Assembly (NCBI RefSeq): GCF_018403245.1
Contig: NZ_BOSH01000008.1
Span: forward strand, 186,001 to 250,000
Length of the DNA stretch: 64,000 nt
DNA from: Paenibacillus sp. J2TS4
GTDB lineage: Bacteria; Bacillota; Bacilli; Paenibacillales; NBRC-103111
Reading direction: 5' to 3'
Shown here piece by piece: positions 50,281 through 60,062 of the stretch (the stretch's first letter is position 1; the number at the start of each line of letters is the position of its first letter). A program made the position numbers and the translations under genes. The notes under the pieces were generated by a model. It did no database searches. It was not told the DNA's origin and worked only from the letters and a program-made list of their open reading frames with translations.

Positions 50281-51441
50281 TTAGGCTGCAGATTGCCGCG
50301 AAGTCCGCCGGGATGCTCCAATCCCCGTAACCGCTTTGCCGATCGGCGTTCTAGACAAGAGCATCGTTACGACTACCGACATGGCTGAGCACAGTACAAA
50401 AGCAAGCATAGTGCGCAAGGTGACATTCATACCGTCCAGCAGCCAATCCGCAAGGGGGACGGCTCCTTTCAGCATTAAGGCATGCACCAGATAAGCCCCG
50501 TAGGAATAACGCCCGATGACATTCAACCATCGGTTAGTTCCTGCATCAATCCGCTCGGTCAACCGCATCGTGAGTCCATACATGACCATAATCGATGCTA
50601 TCAAATAAACGGCCATCACCGGACGAAGCAGGAACAGATCGTTAAAGTGGATCTGGAAAACCGGCTCAAGCTGAAAGCCGGAAATGACCCGATAAGCGAA
50701 GTAACAAAACATGGCGATGAAAAAAAGATTAATCGGCACCCGGTATCGTTTGATCCAGCTTTTCCAGGAATGAAGCGCTATCCCGGCCACTGCTCCCAGC
50801 AAGAAATAATAAATGAAATACAAACCATTGCGATCGGCATATTCCGTGAACATTGGTGTGATGACCGGAATGTTCCATTGCTCGGCAGCCAGGTTAATGG
50901 GCCAAACCAGCGTCATGAGATAGACGTATAAGCCGGCCATAACAAGCAAAGCCGCATAAGTCCGCGCCCGGGTGTCAAGCTTCCTTTGCAAGGCGAGGAC
51001 AGCACGGCGTAACACTGGGAAGAATAGATAGAACTGCAGGATCATGATGACATACCAGAGGTGATAGGAGGCTTTCCCCGTTACCGCAAGCCTCAAGAAC
51101 TCGATGATCTCCGTCATCACGTCCTTATTCCAGCTCCAGGAGACGGCATAATAGACAGCGCTCCAGACCAGATAAGGGACGACAATATCTTTAAAACGTT
51201 TGGCCATAAAGTCTATGTAGCGCAGCGGACCCTCATAATTGTAAAAAAGGACCAGGCCCGTAATAAAAACGAATAACGGCACGGCAAATTTGACAGCAAG
51301 CAACAGCAAAGCAAGCGCGACGCCGTCGGCCAAGTTCACATCCGGTTCGTAGGCATAATGACCAATCGTATGCTGCAGCACAACGGCTAGAAAGGCCAGC
51401 GAACGCAAGTGTTGAATTTCTGTAATTCTGGGCTTCTTCAT
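50281..51441 (-). CDS. Membrane acyltransferase, acyltransferase 3 (OafA-like) family
   Basis: Integral membrane protein of 386 residues with about ten helices. The N-terminal EIQHLRSLAFLAVVLQHTIG carries the conserved His, and FMAKRFKDIVVPYLVW and HLWYVIMILQFYLFFPVL are family hallmarks. Members acetylate or succinylate exported sugars, wall polymers or antibiotics. No sugar-polymer genes are adjacent, so the acceptor is unknown. GGAGG lies 13 bases before the ATG, a wide spacing. Confidence 0.88.
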   Translation of the reverse strand: MKKPRITEIQHLRSLAFLAVVLQHTIGHYAYEPDVNLADGVALALLLLAVKFAVPLFVFITGLVLFYNYEGPLRYIDFMAKRFKDIVVPYLVWSAVYYAVSWSWNKDVMTEIIEFLRLAVTGKASYHLWYVIMILQFYLFFPVLRRAVLALQRKLDTRARTYAALLVMAGLYVYLMTLVWPINLAAEQWNIPVITPMFTEYADRNGLYFIYYFLLGAVAGIALHSWKSWIKRYRVPINLFFIAMFCYFAYRVISGFQLEPVFQIHFNDLFLLRPVMAVYLIASIMVMYGLTMRLTERIDAGTNRWLNVIGRYSYGAYLVHALMLKGAVPLADWLLDGMNVTLRTMLAFVLCSAMSVVVTMLLSRTPIGKAVTGIGASRRTSRQSAA

Positions 51442-51681
51442 CTTTGTCGACGATCCTCCAATGGAATGAGGTCAAATTCCTACCGTTCCTCATTTTATTA
51501 CAGCTACTGCCGGATTGGAAGATCAGCCGCCAAAGCTCTCGTCGAAAGCGGCAAACTCGATAAAATCTGCCGTATCCCATTGCCCGTCATACCAGTATTT
51601 GTGTACACTCCACATGCTTAAGCTCGGTTTCTGGAAGAGTCGCTCCTATGTCGATAAAAATGATTATAACTGGAAAATCCA

Positions 51682-52563
51682 TCAATACCTCCACGGCCGT
51701 TCGCGTACGATATGGACCGCATCGACCCACCTTTGCTCATCATGCCGGCGTCCCCTGATCACTACGCGATCCGGCTTGGCGGCAACCAGCAAACTTTCAC
51801 TGATTGTGCCGGGGATCGGCCCTTTCGTTGTTGGGCTCCACGGCTGGCGAATCGAGGAGCTTTCGATATGAGCGAAACCGACATTTCGGTAAATCCCGGG
51901 ACTTTGCAGTTCATAATGCGTATGACCGGAAAACAGAATGACTTCAGGATGGGCGGACAAGATATCCTGCAGCCGCTCCCGCTGAACGACATCTTCCAGA
52001 GGTTGATGCAAAAAGACAAACACAGGCGGCTTATCGGGCGCAGAATCCCCGGCCGTGTGCTTGTTATCGTTCTGTCGCAACGCATCGTTCAAAAATTCAA
52101 ACTGTTCGTCGGAAAGCCAGGCGTGTTCTCCAAACTCCCGGTTCGCATCCTGATACTGCTCCCCGGCCAGAAATATAAAATGGTAAGGTCCGAACCAGCG
52201 ATCGTAGTACGGCTTTGGCAAGTTGAAATAACGGGTGAATTGGCGAACCGCCGCTTCCGAGGACCACCCGTTCGGAAACGTAGACTTATGCCATTCGTAA
52301 TGTTCTCCCTTCCTGTACCACATCCGGTAATACTCATGGTTCCCCATCGTTACCCAGACGGGCAAACGGGCATGGTCGGCAAGCAAGGACAGCAATGTTT
52401 CATAATCCTCGCTGCGCCCATCCGTAAGATCGCCGTTCACGATGATCAGCTCGGGCGGTTCCGGCAGACCGGCATAATCTTCGAGCGCGGCATGCAACCG
52501 CCTATGCGATTCTGCATCCCAAAACTGGATATGAATATCCGACATCACAGCAAAACGAAACAC
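51682..52563 (-). CDS. Calcineurin-like metallophosphoesterase
   Basis: Protein of 293 residues with all five metal-binding motifs: MSDIHIQ, NGDLTDGR, MGNHEYYR, FLHQPLED and SGHTHYE. The active site is therefore complete. Substrates of this family include nucleotides, phospholipids and phosphorylated sugars. The start is GTG at 52563 with AAGGAG about 10 bases upstream. It lies 65 bases after the last permease of the large operon and is probably its final gene. Confidence 0.88.
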   Translation of the reverse strand: MFRFAVMSDIHIQFWDAESHRRLHAALEDYAGLPEPPELIIVNGDLTDGRSEDYETLLSLLADHARLPVWVTMGNHEYYRMWYRKGEHYEWHKSTFPNGWSSEAAVRQFTRYFNLPKPYYDRWFGPYHFIFLAGEQYQDANREFGEHAWLSDEQFEFLNDALRQNDNKHTAGDSAPDKPPVFVFLHQPLEDVVQRERLQDILSAHPEVILFSGHTHYELQSPGIYRNVGFAHIESSSIRQPWSPTTKGPIPGTISESLLVAAKPDRVVIRGRRHDEQRWVDAVHIVRERPWRY

Positions 52564-52628
52564 GGAATCACCACTCCTTGCGGATAAAATTCAAAAATTC
52601 GTCTTTCTTCATCGTTTGTCTCCTGCGC

Positions 52629-53612
52629 CTATCCGACAAGCCCCGTACGCTCCACACTCTCCACGAAATATTTTTGCGCGAATAAATATAAAATAAAGAT
52701 CGGCGCAATCCCGAGCAAAATACCCGTATTCAGCAGCAAGGACGTATGGGACACACCTCCTACATGCTCCGGCCTGACGATGCCGGGCAGCAAGTCAAGC
52801 ATTCTGGACAACAAGGTGGAGTTGTGCATGTACAGAGTGACGAAATAGCTGTCATTCCATTGCCATACGAACGAAAACAGCATAACCGTCGCAATCGCCG
52901 GGACCGCATTCGGCAGCATCACCCGGGCGAATGTCTTGAACACTCCGGCTCCGTCAACATACGCGGCTTCTTCCAGATCTTTCGGCAGCGCGCGGAAAAA
53001 TTGACGGAATATAAATATATACAACCCGTTCTTCAATCCCATCGCCAGCGCTGACGAAATAAAGAACGGCCAGAAGCTCTCGAGCAAGTTCATTCCTTTA
53101 TTGCCGGTAAACAGCTCATACAAGCCGAACACATCGAAAAACCGAAAATGCAAATAAGTCGGAACCATCAAAGTTTGCGGCGGCACTACGATCGTAAAGA
53201 TCACAATCGCAAACAAAATGCCGCTCCCCTTAAATTTCAGCCTGGCAAATCCATACCCCGCGAGCGCGCAAGATATAAGCTGAAGCACTGCCGTACCGAT
53301 ACTGAGCAGAAAAGTATTGGACACCGCAGTAAAATAATCCAGATACCCGATTATCGTCTTCACATTATCCAGCGTGAAGTTTCTCGGAATCCAGACGACG
53401 GTGGAATCGTACAGATCGAGCCGATCTCTGAAGGCCAGCGAGAGCTTCAACAAAATCGGGTACAAAATAATAAAGCAGATACCGAAAATAATAACACCGC
53501 GAACAAGGACCCACAGCCAATGCTTCGCTTTGTCAACCGGACGATAACGGTCGAACCATTGGGCAACAGCAGTCGAAGCCTTGTGGCTGCTCTGCTTGAA
53601 AGCCGTTTTCAT
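52629..53612 (-). CDS. Carbohydrate ABC transporter permease, MalG type (second pair)
   Basis: Membrane protein of 327 residues with a 35-residue basic cytosolic N-terminus, six helices and the coupling loop DLEEAAYVDGAGVFKTFARV followed by MLPN. AAGGGGGG precedes the ATG. It pairs with the permease 20 bases upstream. This pair follows the DUF5696 gene; together with the pair at 59188-60950 the operon encodes two complete channels and no ATPase. Confidence 0.92.
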   Translation of the reverse strand: MKTAFKQSSHKASTAVAQWFDRYRPVDKAKHWLWVLVRGVIIFGICFIILYPILLKLSLAFRDRLDLYDSTVVWIPRNFTLDNVKTIIGYLDYFTAVSNTFLLSIGTAVLQLISCALAGYGFARLKFKGSGILFAIVIFTIVVPPQTLMVPTYLHFRFFDVFGLYELFTGNKGMNLLESFWPFFISSALAMGLKNGLYIFIFRQFFRALPKDLEEAAYVDGAGVFKTFARVMLPNAVPAIATVMLFSFVWQWNDSYFVTLYMHNSTLLSRMLDLLPGIVRPEHVGGVSHTSLLLNTGILLGIAPIFILYLFAQKYFVESVERTGLVG

Positions 53613-53632
53613 GACACTTCCCCCCCTTGAAC

Positions 53633-54538
53633 CTAATCATAGTAAAATACCCGTTTGGAAATGACATATGTCGAAAGGATCAAAATGACAGAGATGACAA
53701 GAAAATATATCCACGACATCGCCGCACTGACGCCAAAATCAAAGCGGGTAAAAGCCGCATCCTGTATCATGCTCGTTACGCTGTTACTATAGAAGGAATC
53801 GACAATCGTATAGACGACATTCGTCAAAATGAGCGGCGAGATCATCGGGAACGTGATCTTCCAGAATGCTTCGTAGCCGGTCGCTCCCTCTATCTTGGCT
53901 GCTTCATACAAGGAGGGAGAGATGGATTGCAAACCGGCGAGAAAGATCAAAATCTGCACCCCCGAAGAACTGACGATTTGATAAATGCGATCGACGGCGC
54001 CGGTCAAATATTGGACAATTTCGATGCTCATTCCAGCCTGGAGAAGAATCGGCGCCATTTCCAGGCTGCGAAGCCCCGAATAATTGCTTTCCACGTCCTG
54101 GCTCGCCGAGCCGATCATCTGCGCCAGAATGTTGCCGCTATCCAGTTTGGCAATCACCCCGGAGGCCAGAACGACCGGCAGAAAAATAATCGCTCTGGCA
54201 AACATCCTTCCCTTGAATTTTTGCGACAGCAAACTCGCAGTAAACAGGCTGAAAAAAATGATCAACGGCAAATTTAAAGCCATATTCGCAACGGCGTCGG
54301 TCAAATTGCGAATAAACCAGGCATCGACAAAAAATACATGATGAAAATTCGCCCAGCCGACAAAGTCCAAAGAATATCCGGTTGCCTCCACCTTCAATTT
54401 ATGAAAACTGAACAAGATCGACTGATAGAACGGTATGGCCATCAACAAGACAAATCCGAGGAACCATGGGGTGACAAACAGCATGCCCATTCTGGCTTTC
54501 CTGCGTTCCAGGCTCAATGTCCGCTTCTTTTGTGCCAT
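53633..54538 (-). CDS. Carbohydrate ABC transporter permease, MalF type (second pair)
   Basis: Membrane protein of 301 residues: basic start (MAQKKRTLSLERRKARMGM), first helix FVTPWFLGFVLLMAIPFYQS, and coupling loop SLYEAAKIEGATGYEAFWKI then TFPM. The start at 54538 lies 4 bases after the DUF5696 stop; an upstream in-frame ATG at 54559 overlaps that gene and is less likely. Confidence 0.92.
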   Translation of the reverse strand: MAQKKRTLSLERRKARMGMLFVTPWFLGFVLLMAIPFYQSILFSFHKLKVEATGYSLDFVGWANFHHVFFVDAWFIRNLTDAVANMALNLPLIIFFSLFTASLLSQKFKGRMFARAIIFLPVVLASGVIAKLDSGNILAQMIGSASQDVESNYSGLRSLEMAPILLQAGMSIEIVQYLTGAVDRIYQIVSSSGVQILIFLAGLQSISPSLYEAAKIEGATGYEAFWKITFPMISPLILTNVVYTIVDSFYSNSVTSMIQDAAFTRFDFGVSAAMSWIYFLVISVILILSTYVISKRVFYYD

Positions 54539-54542
54539 GCCA

Positions 54543-57101
54543 TCACCCCCCCACCGCATAGTGACCGGCTTTGACCGTCATTCCGTCAATTACGGCGTCG
54601 CTGCCGCCGTAATTGACGATGATGAACTTGCCGTTCTCATAATCCATCCGGTATATGCCGTCCGCCCGCTTGCGGTGACGGATCATCTGCTGTCCGCGCA
54701 CGGCTTTCAGCACATTGTTGACCTCGGCATAAGCGGTCGCAGCCTCATCCAGCCAGTGCTCATAATAGTGCGAGTTCAGATCGTCATGATGCGTATCTTG
54801 CAAAATCGAAGGCTTCTCATAGATCAGGCTATAATATACCGAAGAACTCTGTTCTATCGCTTGCAGCACATTCGTGCGCAAATTTTGATCGTCCGCGACA
54901 TTAAACGGCTTCCCAGCGTAGTCAACATATCCGTGAAGCACCATCTGATAGAAAGGAACCGATTCGCTGGCAAGCTGGAAGGCATTGCTTTGCTGCGGCG
55001 CATTCAGAATATGTTTGACATACGGCAGCAAGTAAACATTGCCGCCGCTCACCATCACGCTGCCGGTTTGCTCCCCGATTCGCTTGACCTGTTCTGTAAC
55101 GATATGCTTCGCCGCTTCCCGGGTCACTTCGCCATTGCGGCGAAAATCAGAGTACAGATCGGAACCGAGATCGCGCAGCGACACTGCACCCAGTTCCAGC
55201 TTCCCATACTGCTTCAGGAACCGCCCCACGACATCTTCCAGCGCGTTCGGAGACAGCAAGTAATAGGAGGGCAGGTGATGGTCTTTGCGATAAGTCGCCA
55301 GATTATACGGATAGATCTTCGTGTATTTCCGCGACATATACTGGGCGGCCTGTTTGGATACGCTGAATCCGCCCGAGCTGCGGTACACTTTCGCCAATGC
55401 GACATCCGGGTACAGCGCCCCGCCGCTACGCTGCAATCGTTCATCGATTTTCTGCCATTGGTCCAGGCTCCCCACGCTTTGCTCCAGACGGATTTTCGCC
55501 GGGAAGCCGTGAAGCAGGCCGCCGCTGAACCAGCCCTTGAAATTGACGTGAATGTTCGCCACCTGACGCTCATTTAACTGATCGATCAACTGTGTCGTCT
55601 GCGCGGCGGTCGTCAGCGGAACGAGCGCTTCATACGGAAACCCCAGCATATTTTTCTCCTTCATGATGCCTCCGACCAGTTCCAGGTAAAAAGGCGTATC
55701 GCTGTCCGCATCCAGCTTCTGCAGCCCGTAACGCTGCGTCAGATAGCTGCGGTAGTACGCCGCCATCCCGGAATAATCTGCGTCATCGCCGTTCAGCAAC
55801 GTATAGCGTACTTGCAGGCGTCCCTGATACATCTGCGCCGGGGTCTTGATCATCTCCTCGGTTCTGCTCAGTTGGATGCTGTCCCGAGGCATGACAACGA
55901 ACTGCGCGGATACCGTATGATACGGAAACAGGCGGCCGGCCACATCGGCGGCAAGCCTCGCGATCCCGTCCCCTGCTTCAATGATCGCGAACAAGGCGGC
56001 ATCCTGTCTCTTCATGCCGAATACCGGCATCCGGCTCGCTTCAAGATAAGTAGATTTCTCCTCTGCGCTGATCGCCTGGTCCTCGCCGTATAAGGAAAGC
56101 ATGATGGGCTGCCCGGACGACTTGGGGCTGTTCAGATCAATAATCGCGCCCGAACCGTCCGGCAGAAAAATATAGCCTTCATCCTGCTCGCCCGCCGCGC
56201 CGAAGTAATCCAGCAAACCGATCGAATGCAGGCGAGAATGGGGTGAAACGCCTTCAATCGCCCTTGTATCGATGAAAGCGACCAGTTGATCCCCTTCAAG
56301 CCTGTACTCCAGCGTGACAGCATATTGCGGTTTGGAACCGCCGCTGCCGCCATCCTGTCCGTGTTCGGCCTGATCGTAAGCAAGATCTTCTTCCGTATAA
56401 CCGGCTTTTTCGAAAAGGGCGACAATCTTGTTCACCACCACCTTCGGAATTTCCCGCCGTTCGTAAATTTGCTCCGCTTCGTTGAAGCGATACCGCGACA
56501 AAAGCTGCTCCTGATCGTCAGTGTCCTCCAATTGCTGCAACAGCTTTTCCTCGAAGCGCTGCTTGCTGAGCTTGGCCGGCAAGGAATCGATGCCCTTCTC
56601 CGGATCGCCGAAGCGATACGTCACGGTCACGTGTGTATCCGCATACTCGATTTCAAATTGCCCATGCTTGACGCTATCGTTATAACTATCATATTCCTGC
56701 GTCTGTCCGTTGTGGGTCAGGTAAACCAGAGACACTTGGGACAACAGCTTGCCGGCCAGGTAAGGCGACAACTGATCCGTCTGCGGTTCCGGCGGATTGG
56801 AATACCACACCTGGCCGCTATACTTGTCGACGACGGCCATTTCAGCCGTGCTGCGATTCATGTATAGCCGCAGGGAGTCGCTTTCGATCGCGGGTTCCAT
56901 GCCCGGAAGCTGCGGCTCCGCATCTTTGGCGGATCGCCATGTCTTGGCCGATTCCGATTCTTCGACCTGCACAGCGTCGGATAGGGGGCTTGTCGCCGCA
57001 TAATCCGGACGGATATCCGCTTCCTTGCCGCAAGCGGCAAGCATGGCAATGACGAACAGCATGGATAAGATCGCCGATAGCTGCCGACTGCAAACTTTCA
57101 C
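54543..57101 (-). CDS. DUF5696 lipoprotein, glycoside-hydrolase-like
   Basis: Surface lipoprotein of 852 residues; the lipobox MLAAC puts Cys24 at the membrane. An N-terminal beta domain (about 60-480, with YMNRSTAEMAVVDKYSGQVW) precedes a TIM-barrel-like domain (about 490-790: NIHVNFKGWFSGGLLHGFP, ALYPDVALAKVYRSSGGF, LELGAVSLRDLGSDLYSDFR, VSGGNVYLLPYVKHIL) and a small C-terminal beta domain. The general plan is that of large glycosidases, and Asp in LRDLGSDLYSD could be catalytic; this is inferred. Start is GTG with GGGAGGG upstream. It lies between the two permease pairs, suggesting it releases or captures the imported sugar. Confidence 0.82.
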   Translation of the reverse strand: MKVCSRQLSAILSMLFVIAMLAACGKEADIRPDYAATSPLSDAVQVEESESAKTWRSAKDAEPQLPGMEPAIESDSLRLYMNRSTAEMAVVDKYSGQVWYSNPPEPQTDQLSPYLAGKLLSQVSLVYLTHNGQTQEYDSYNDSVKHGQFEIEYADTHVTVTYRFGDPEKGIDSLPAKLSKQRFEEKLLQQLEDTDDQEQLLSRYRFNEAEQIYERREIPKVVVNKIVALFEKAGYTEEDLAYDQAEHGQDGGSGGSKPQYAVTLEYRLEGDQLVAFIDTRAIEGVSPHSRLHSIGLLDYFGAAGEQDEGYIFLPDGSGAIIDLNSPKSSGQPIMLSLYGEDQAISAEEKSTYLEASRMPVFGMKRQDAALFAIIEAGDGIARLAADVAGRLFPYHTVSAQFVVMPRDSIQLSRTEEMIKTPAQMYQGRLQVRYTLLNGDDADYSGMAAYYRSYLTQRYGLQKLDADSDTPFYLELVGGIMKEKNMLGFPYEALVPLTTAAQTTQLIDQLNERQVANIHVNFKGWFSGGLLHGFPAKIRLEQSVGSLDQWQKIDERLQRSGGALYPDVALAKVYRSSGGFSVSKQAAQYMSRKYTKIYPYNLATYRKDHHLPSYYLLSPNALEDVVGRFLKQYGKLELGAVSLRDLGSDLYSDFRRNGEVTREAAKHIVTEQVKRIGEQTGSVMVSGGNVYLLPYVKHILNAPQQSNAFQLASESVPFYQMVLHGYVDYAGKPFNVADDQNLRTNVLQAIEQSSSVYYSLIYEKPSILQDTHHDDLNSHYYEHWLDEAATAYAEVNNVLKAVRGQQMIRHRKRADGIYRMDYENGKFIIVNYGGSDAVIDGMTVKAGHYAVGG

Positions 57102-57104
57102 ATC

Positions 57105-59168
57105 TTATCCCTCCCCGATTCTGAACATGATTTCCTTGTACACTGTCGTCAGGAAAGACAGCATTTGCTGCAGCAAGCTGAAAAACAGCAAGCCAAGGAA
57201 GACGAAAATCCCGATCACGACCATCGTGAGCAGCATCGTCACGATCGTTTTGGTTACCGTGTATTGATGCACAGTCAACATCCCGACAAAGATGAGACCG
57301 GCGCACCAGAGGAGCGCGATCGATTCAAGCATGGCGTAGAACGTGCCTTCCTGCATCGTAATCATATTCGACAATGCGATCAGCGGAAGCTGCACGAGCA
57401 CTAACGGCACCAAGGCGTAACCCGTTGCCACAACGATCTCTTTGAACTTGCCCTCACCGTCCATCAGCGTCGTTAACGACCAGTTGGCTATACACCACAG
57501 GAAGAAGGGCAAGACGATAAACTTGACTTCATCAAACGTATTTACGGACTGCGAAGCATGAGGATTAAAAATAAATCCGGTATACTGCCGCTTCAGCACA
57601 TAGAACAAGGATAATAGCAGCAGAATCAGCAGGGTAAACCAAACTTTGCCCTTCTTCTCGTACTTTAACTCCCAGAACCCTTTAAAAGGGTGAAATATCG
57701 TATACCAAGCCATTCCGATCGTGCCCGTCTCCGCTGTTTTCCTTCTTGTGACCATGCGCACAGCGACGATGATCCCGGCCAGACCGATCAGTCCGGCTGT
57801 CGCGATCTTGTCGAAATGCTCCCACATAAATTCTTTCCGGTATCGTTCGAACGCCCGCGAATAATAGGCGCGATGCATACCGAGCCGGAAATTTTCCATC
57901 GCCTCATAGTTGTTGCCGCGCCGCAACTCCGCTTTGCCGATGCCCAGATACGCCATTTCCAGATTGCTGTTTAGAGTCAGCGCTTCCATCCAGGCGGCGA
58001 CAGACGCCTCTTCCTGTCCGAGATCGTTATAGATCACCGCATCCCGAATCGCTTGACCGTATCTGGTCGGCTCGAAGATGACGAGATGGTTGAATCCTTT
58101 ATCCAGCACAACAACCTGATCGCCCATCATATCGAGCGCCACAGGCGTCTTGAAATTTCCGACCTGTTCGCCAAGCTGGCCGAAAATATACATCAGCTTG
58201 CCTTCGCGGTCATAAGTAAACACCCGCCCGCGCCTGCTGTCCAGAATGTTATAGATCCCGTTGCGATCGATGGCGACATCGACGATCGTTGAGGTTCCCG
58301 GCCTCGTCCCGCTGGATGTAAACGAAATATCGCCCTTCGGGTGAAAGTAGCCGGCACGCTGCAGCACATCGATTCCCGAAGGATTCAGCCGCTTGACGGG
58401 ATCGTCTCGATACGAATCGCTGCTCGTCGCGAAGATGAAGCCTTCTTTGTCAATGTCGACATTGGTGAAGTCTACCGGGATGAACAAAATCATTTTCGAA
58501 CGTTGTTCCTTCGTCATGATCCGTTTCCAGAACAGATCGACCAGATTGAACGAAACCCGGTTCACACCCATAAACCCGGTAAATTTGCCGCCGGAATCAA
58601 ATTGCATAATGCCTTCGAACACACCTTTGCCGACGACATACAACCGGTCGGCCGAATCAACGACGAGTTTGGACGGCTGATAATTGAACCCTTCGCTTAG
58701 AACATCCGCTTCCGGCGCGCCGATCTCCCTGACCAAGTGGCCTTCAGGCGTCAACTCGACGACACGCTTATGCCCGGTATCCGCAACATACAGGTGGCCG
58801 TTTCGATGAATAAAGATGCCCTGGGGATCCGAGAAGCCGTCCGGCCTCCCCCGGTTGACGAATGAGTCGATAATCCTGACGACATTCCAGTCGCCGTCGA
58901 GGCATACGATCCGGTTGTTCCCCGTATCCAGTATATAAACATCGCCGTTCTCCGATATGGTAAAGTCCTCCGGCGTCTTGAACGCGCCGATGCTTAGCTG
59001 CTCGCCGTCAATTTGGCGTACCGGCAAATACGGCGCGGGGGCCGGCCCGGCCTCTCCCCACCAGGAATAATTGTAACCTTCGTATGGCGCAGCGAATACC
59101 GGGACGGCCGTACCTGCCAACATCAACAGAAGCGGAAAAAGCAGCATATATTTTCGCAATCGATTCAC
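57105..59168 (-). CDS. NHL-repeat / Yip1 domain membrane protein
   Basis: Protein of 687 residues. A signal peptide (LLFPLLLMLAGTAVPVFA) leads an extracellular NHL beta-propeller (about 50-350, units such as VYILDTGNNRIVCLDGDW, LYVADTGHKRVVELTPEG), a short TPR-like helical part (NLEMAYLGIGKAELRRGNNY), then six or so membrane helices forming a Yip1-type domain (about 480-680). The propeller could bind sugar or protein while the membrane part sits beside the permeases. Start is GTG at 59168 with GGGGAGG 5 bases upstream; it abuts the DUF5696 gene (3 bases). Confidence 0.82.
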   Translation of the reverse strand: MNRLRKYMLLFPLLLMLAGTAVPVFAAPYEGYNYSWWGEAGPAPAPYLPVRQIDGEQLSIGAFKTPEDFTISENGDVYILDTGNNRIVCLDGDWNVVRIIDSFVNRGRPDGFSDPQGIFIHRNGHLYVADTGHKRVVELTPEGHLVREIGAPEADVLSEGFNYQPSKLVVDSADRLYVVGKGVFEGIMQFDSGGKFTGFMGVNRVSFNLVDLFWKRIMTKEQRSKMILFIPVDFTNVDIDKEGFIFATSSDSYRDDPVKRLNPSGIDVLQRAGYFHPKGDISFTSSGTRPGTSTIVDVAIDRNGIYNILDSRRGRVFTYDREGKLMYIFGQLGEQVGNFKTPVALDMMGDQVVVLDKGFNHLVIFEPTRYGQAIRDAVIYNDLGQEEASVAAWMEALTLNSNLEMAYLGIGKAELRRGNNYEAMENFRLGMHRAYYSRAFERYRKEFMWEHFDKIATAGLIGLAGIIVAVRMVTRRKTAETGTIGMAWYTIFHPFKGFWELKYEKKGKVWFTLLILLLLSLFYVLKRQYTGFIFNPHASQSVNTFDEVKFIVLPFFLWCIANWSLTTLMDGEGKFKEIVVATGYALVPLVLVQLPLIALSNMITMQEGTFYAMLESIALLWCAGLIFVGMLTVHQYTVTKTIVTMLLTMVVIGIFVFLGLLFFSLLQQMLSFLTTVYKEIMFRIGEG

Positions 59169-59187
59169 ATTAGCCTCCCCTTTCCGA

Positions 59188-60057
59188 TCAGTCTTTCATG
59201 CCGGAGGTTGACATGGTCTGGATGACGCTGCTCTGCGATAAGATAAAGATGGAGATCGGTACTGAAAGCAAGAGCAAGGTAGCGGCCATCGATGGGCCCG
59301 TCCGTATAATACCGCCCGCCAAAATTTGATTGAATGCATAATCAATCGTCTTCAACTGCTCGCTATAAATATACATGGATCCTGCTGCCCCGCCGGCGCC
59401 CCACAAGCCTTGAAACGAAAAAATAATCAGCGTCAGCCAGGCGGGCTTCACAATCGGCATCACGATGTTCCAATAAATGCGAAATTCGCTGCAACCGTCG
59501 ATCTGTGCCGCTTCCAGCAATGCGTCGGGTACCTGCTCCATAAACTGCTTCATCAAGTACAGGCCCAAAGAGGAGCCGATCGCCGGTATAATGACCGCCC
59601 AGTGCGTATCCAGCATTCCGAGCCAGGACATCGTCATGTAGTTTGTAATTTGGGTTACCGTTGCCGAGAACATCAGCGACAGGACGACCACGGTGAACAA
59701 GACGCCAGCGCCGGGAAACTTGCGCTTGGCCAGCGGATACGCGGCCATCGAGGCGATAATAACGTGTCCCGCGGTGCCGACGATCGCAATAAAAAACGTG
59801 TTAAATATATAGCGGGTAAACGGAACCCACGACCCGGAAAGCAAATAATACAAATCCGTAAAATTACTCAGCGTCGGGTTGTGCACAAAAAAATCGGGTG
59901 GAAATTTCAAAATTTCATTGATTGGCTTAAAAGCATTGTTGATGACGAATATGAGCGGCAACGCCATAAAATAGCCGACGATCGCCAGCAACAAAAACAG
60001 TATCAGGTCGCCAAACAAGGAGCGGCTCCTTTTCTTTCTGCGGTACAGCCATTTCAT
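59188..60057 (-). CDS. Carbohydrate ABC transporter permease, MalG type (first pair)
   Basis: Membrane protein of 289 residues with a basic start (YRRKKRSRSLFGDLILFL), six helices and coupling loop ALLEAAQIDGCSEFRIYWNI then VMPI. Lies 5 bases after its MalF partner with a weak ribosome site (GGTGAG), so translation is probably coupled. Confidence 0.92.
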   Translation of the reverse strand: MKWLYRRKKRSRSLFGDLILFLLLAIVGYFMALPLIFVINNAFKPINEILKFPPDFFVHNPTLSNFTDLYYLLSGSWVPFTRYIFNTFFIAIVGTAGHVIIASMAAYPLAKRKFPGAGVLFTVVVLSLMFSATVTQITNYMTMSWLGMLDTHWAVIIPAIGSSLGLYLMKQFMEQVPDALLEAAQIDGCSEFRIYWNIVMPIVKPAWLTLIIFSFQGLWGAGGAAGSMYIYSEQLKTIDYAFNQILAGGIIRTGPSMAATLLLLSVPISIFILSQSSVIQTMSTSGMKD

Positions 60058-60062
60058 CTCAA

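Noticed and set aside
54435..55577. 380-codon open frame antisense to DUF5696
   Set aside because: Shadow of the DUF5696 coding sequence; translation rich in His/Arg/Gln with no recognisable family.
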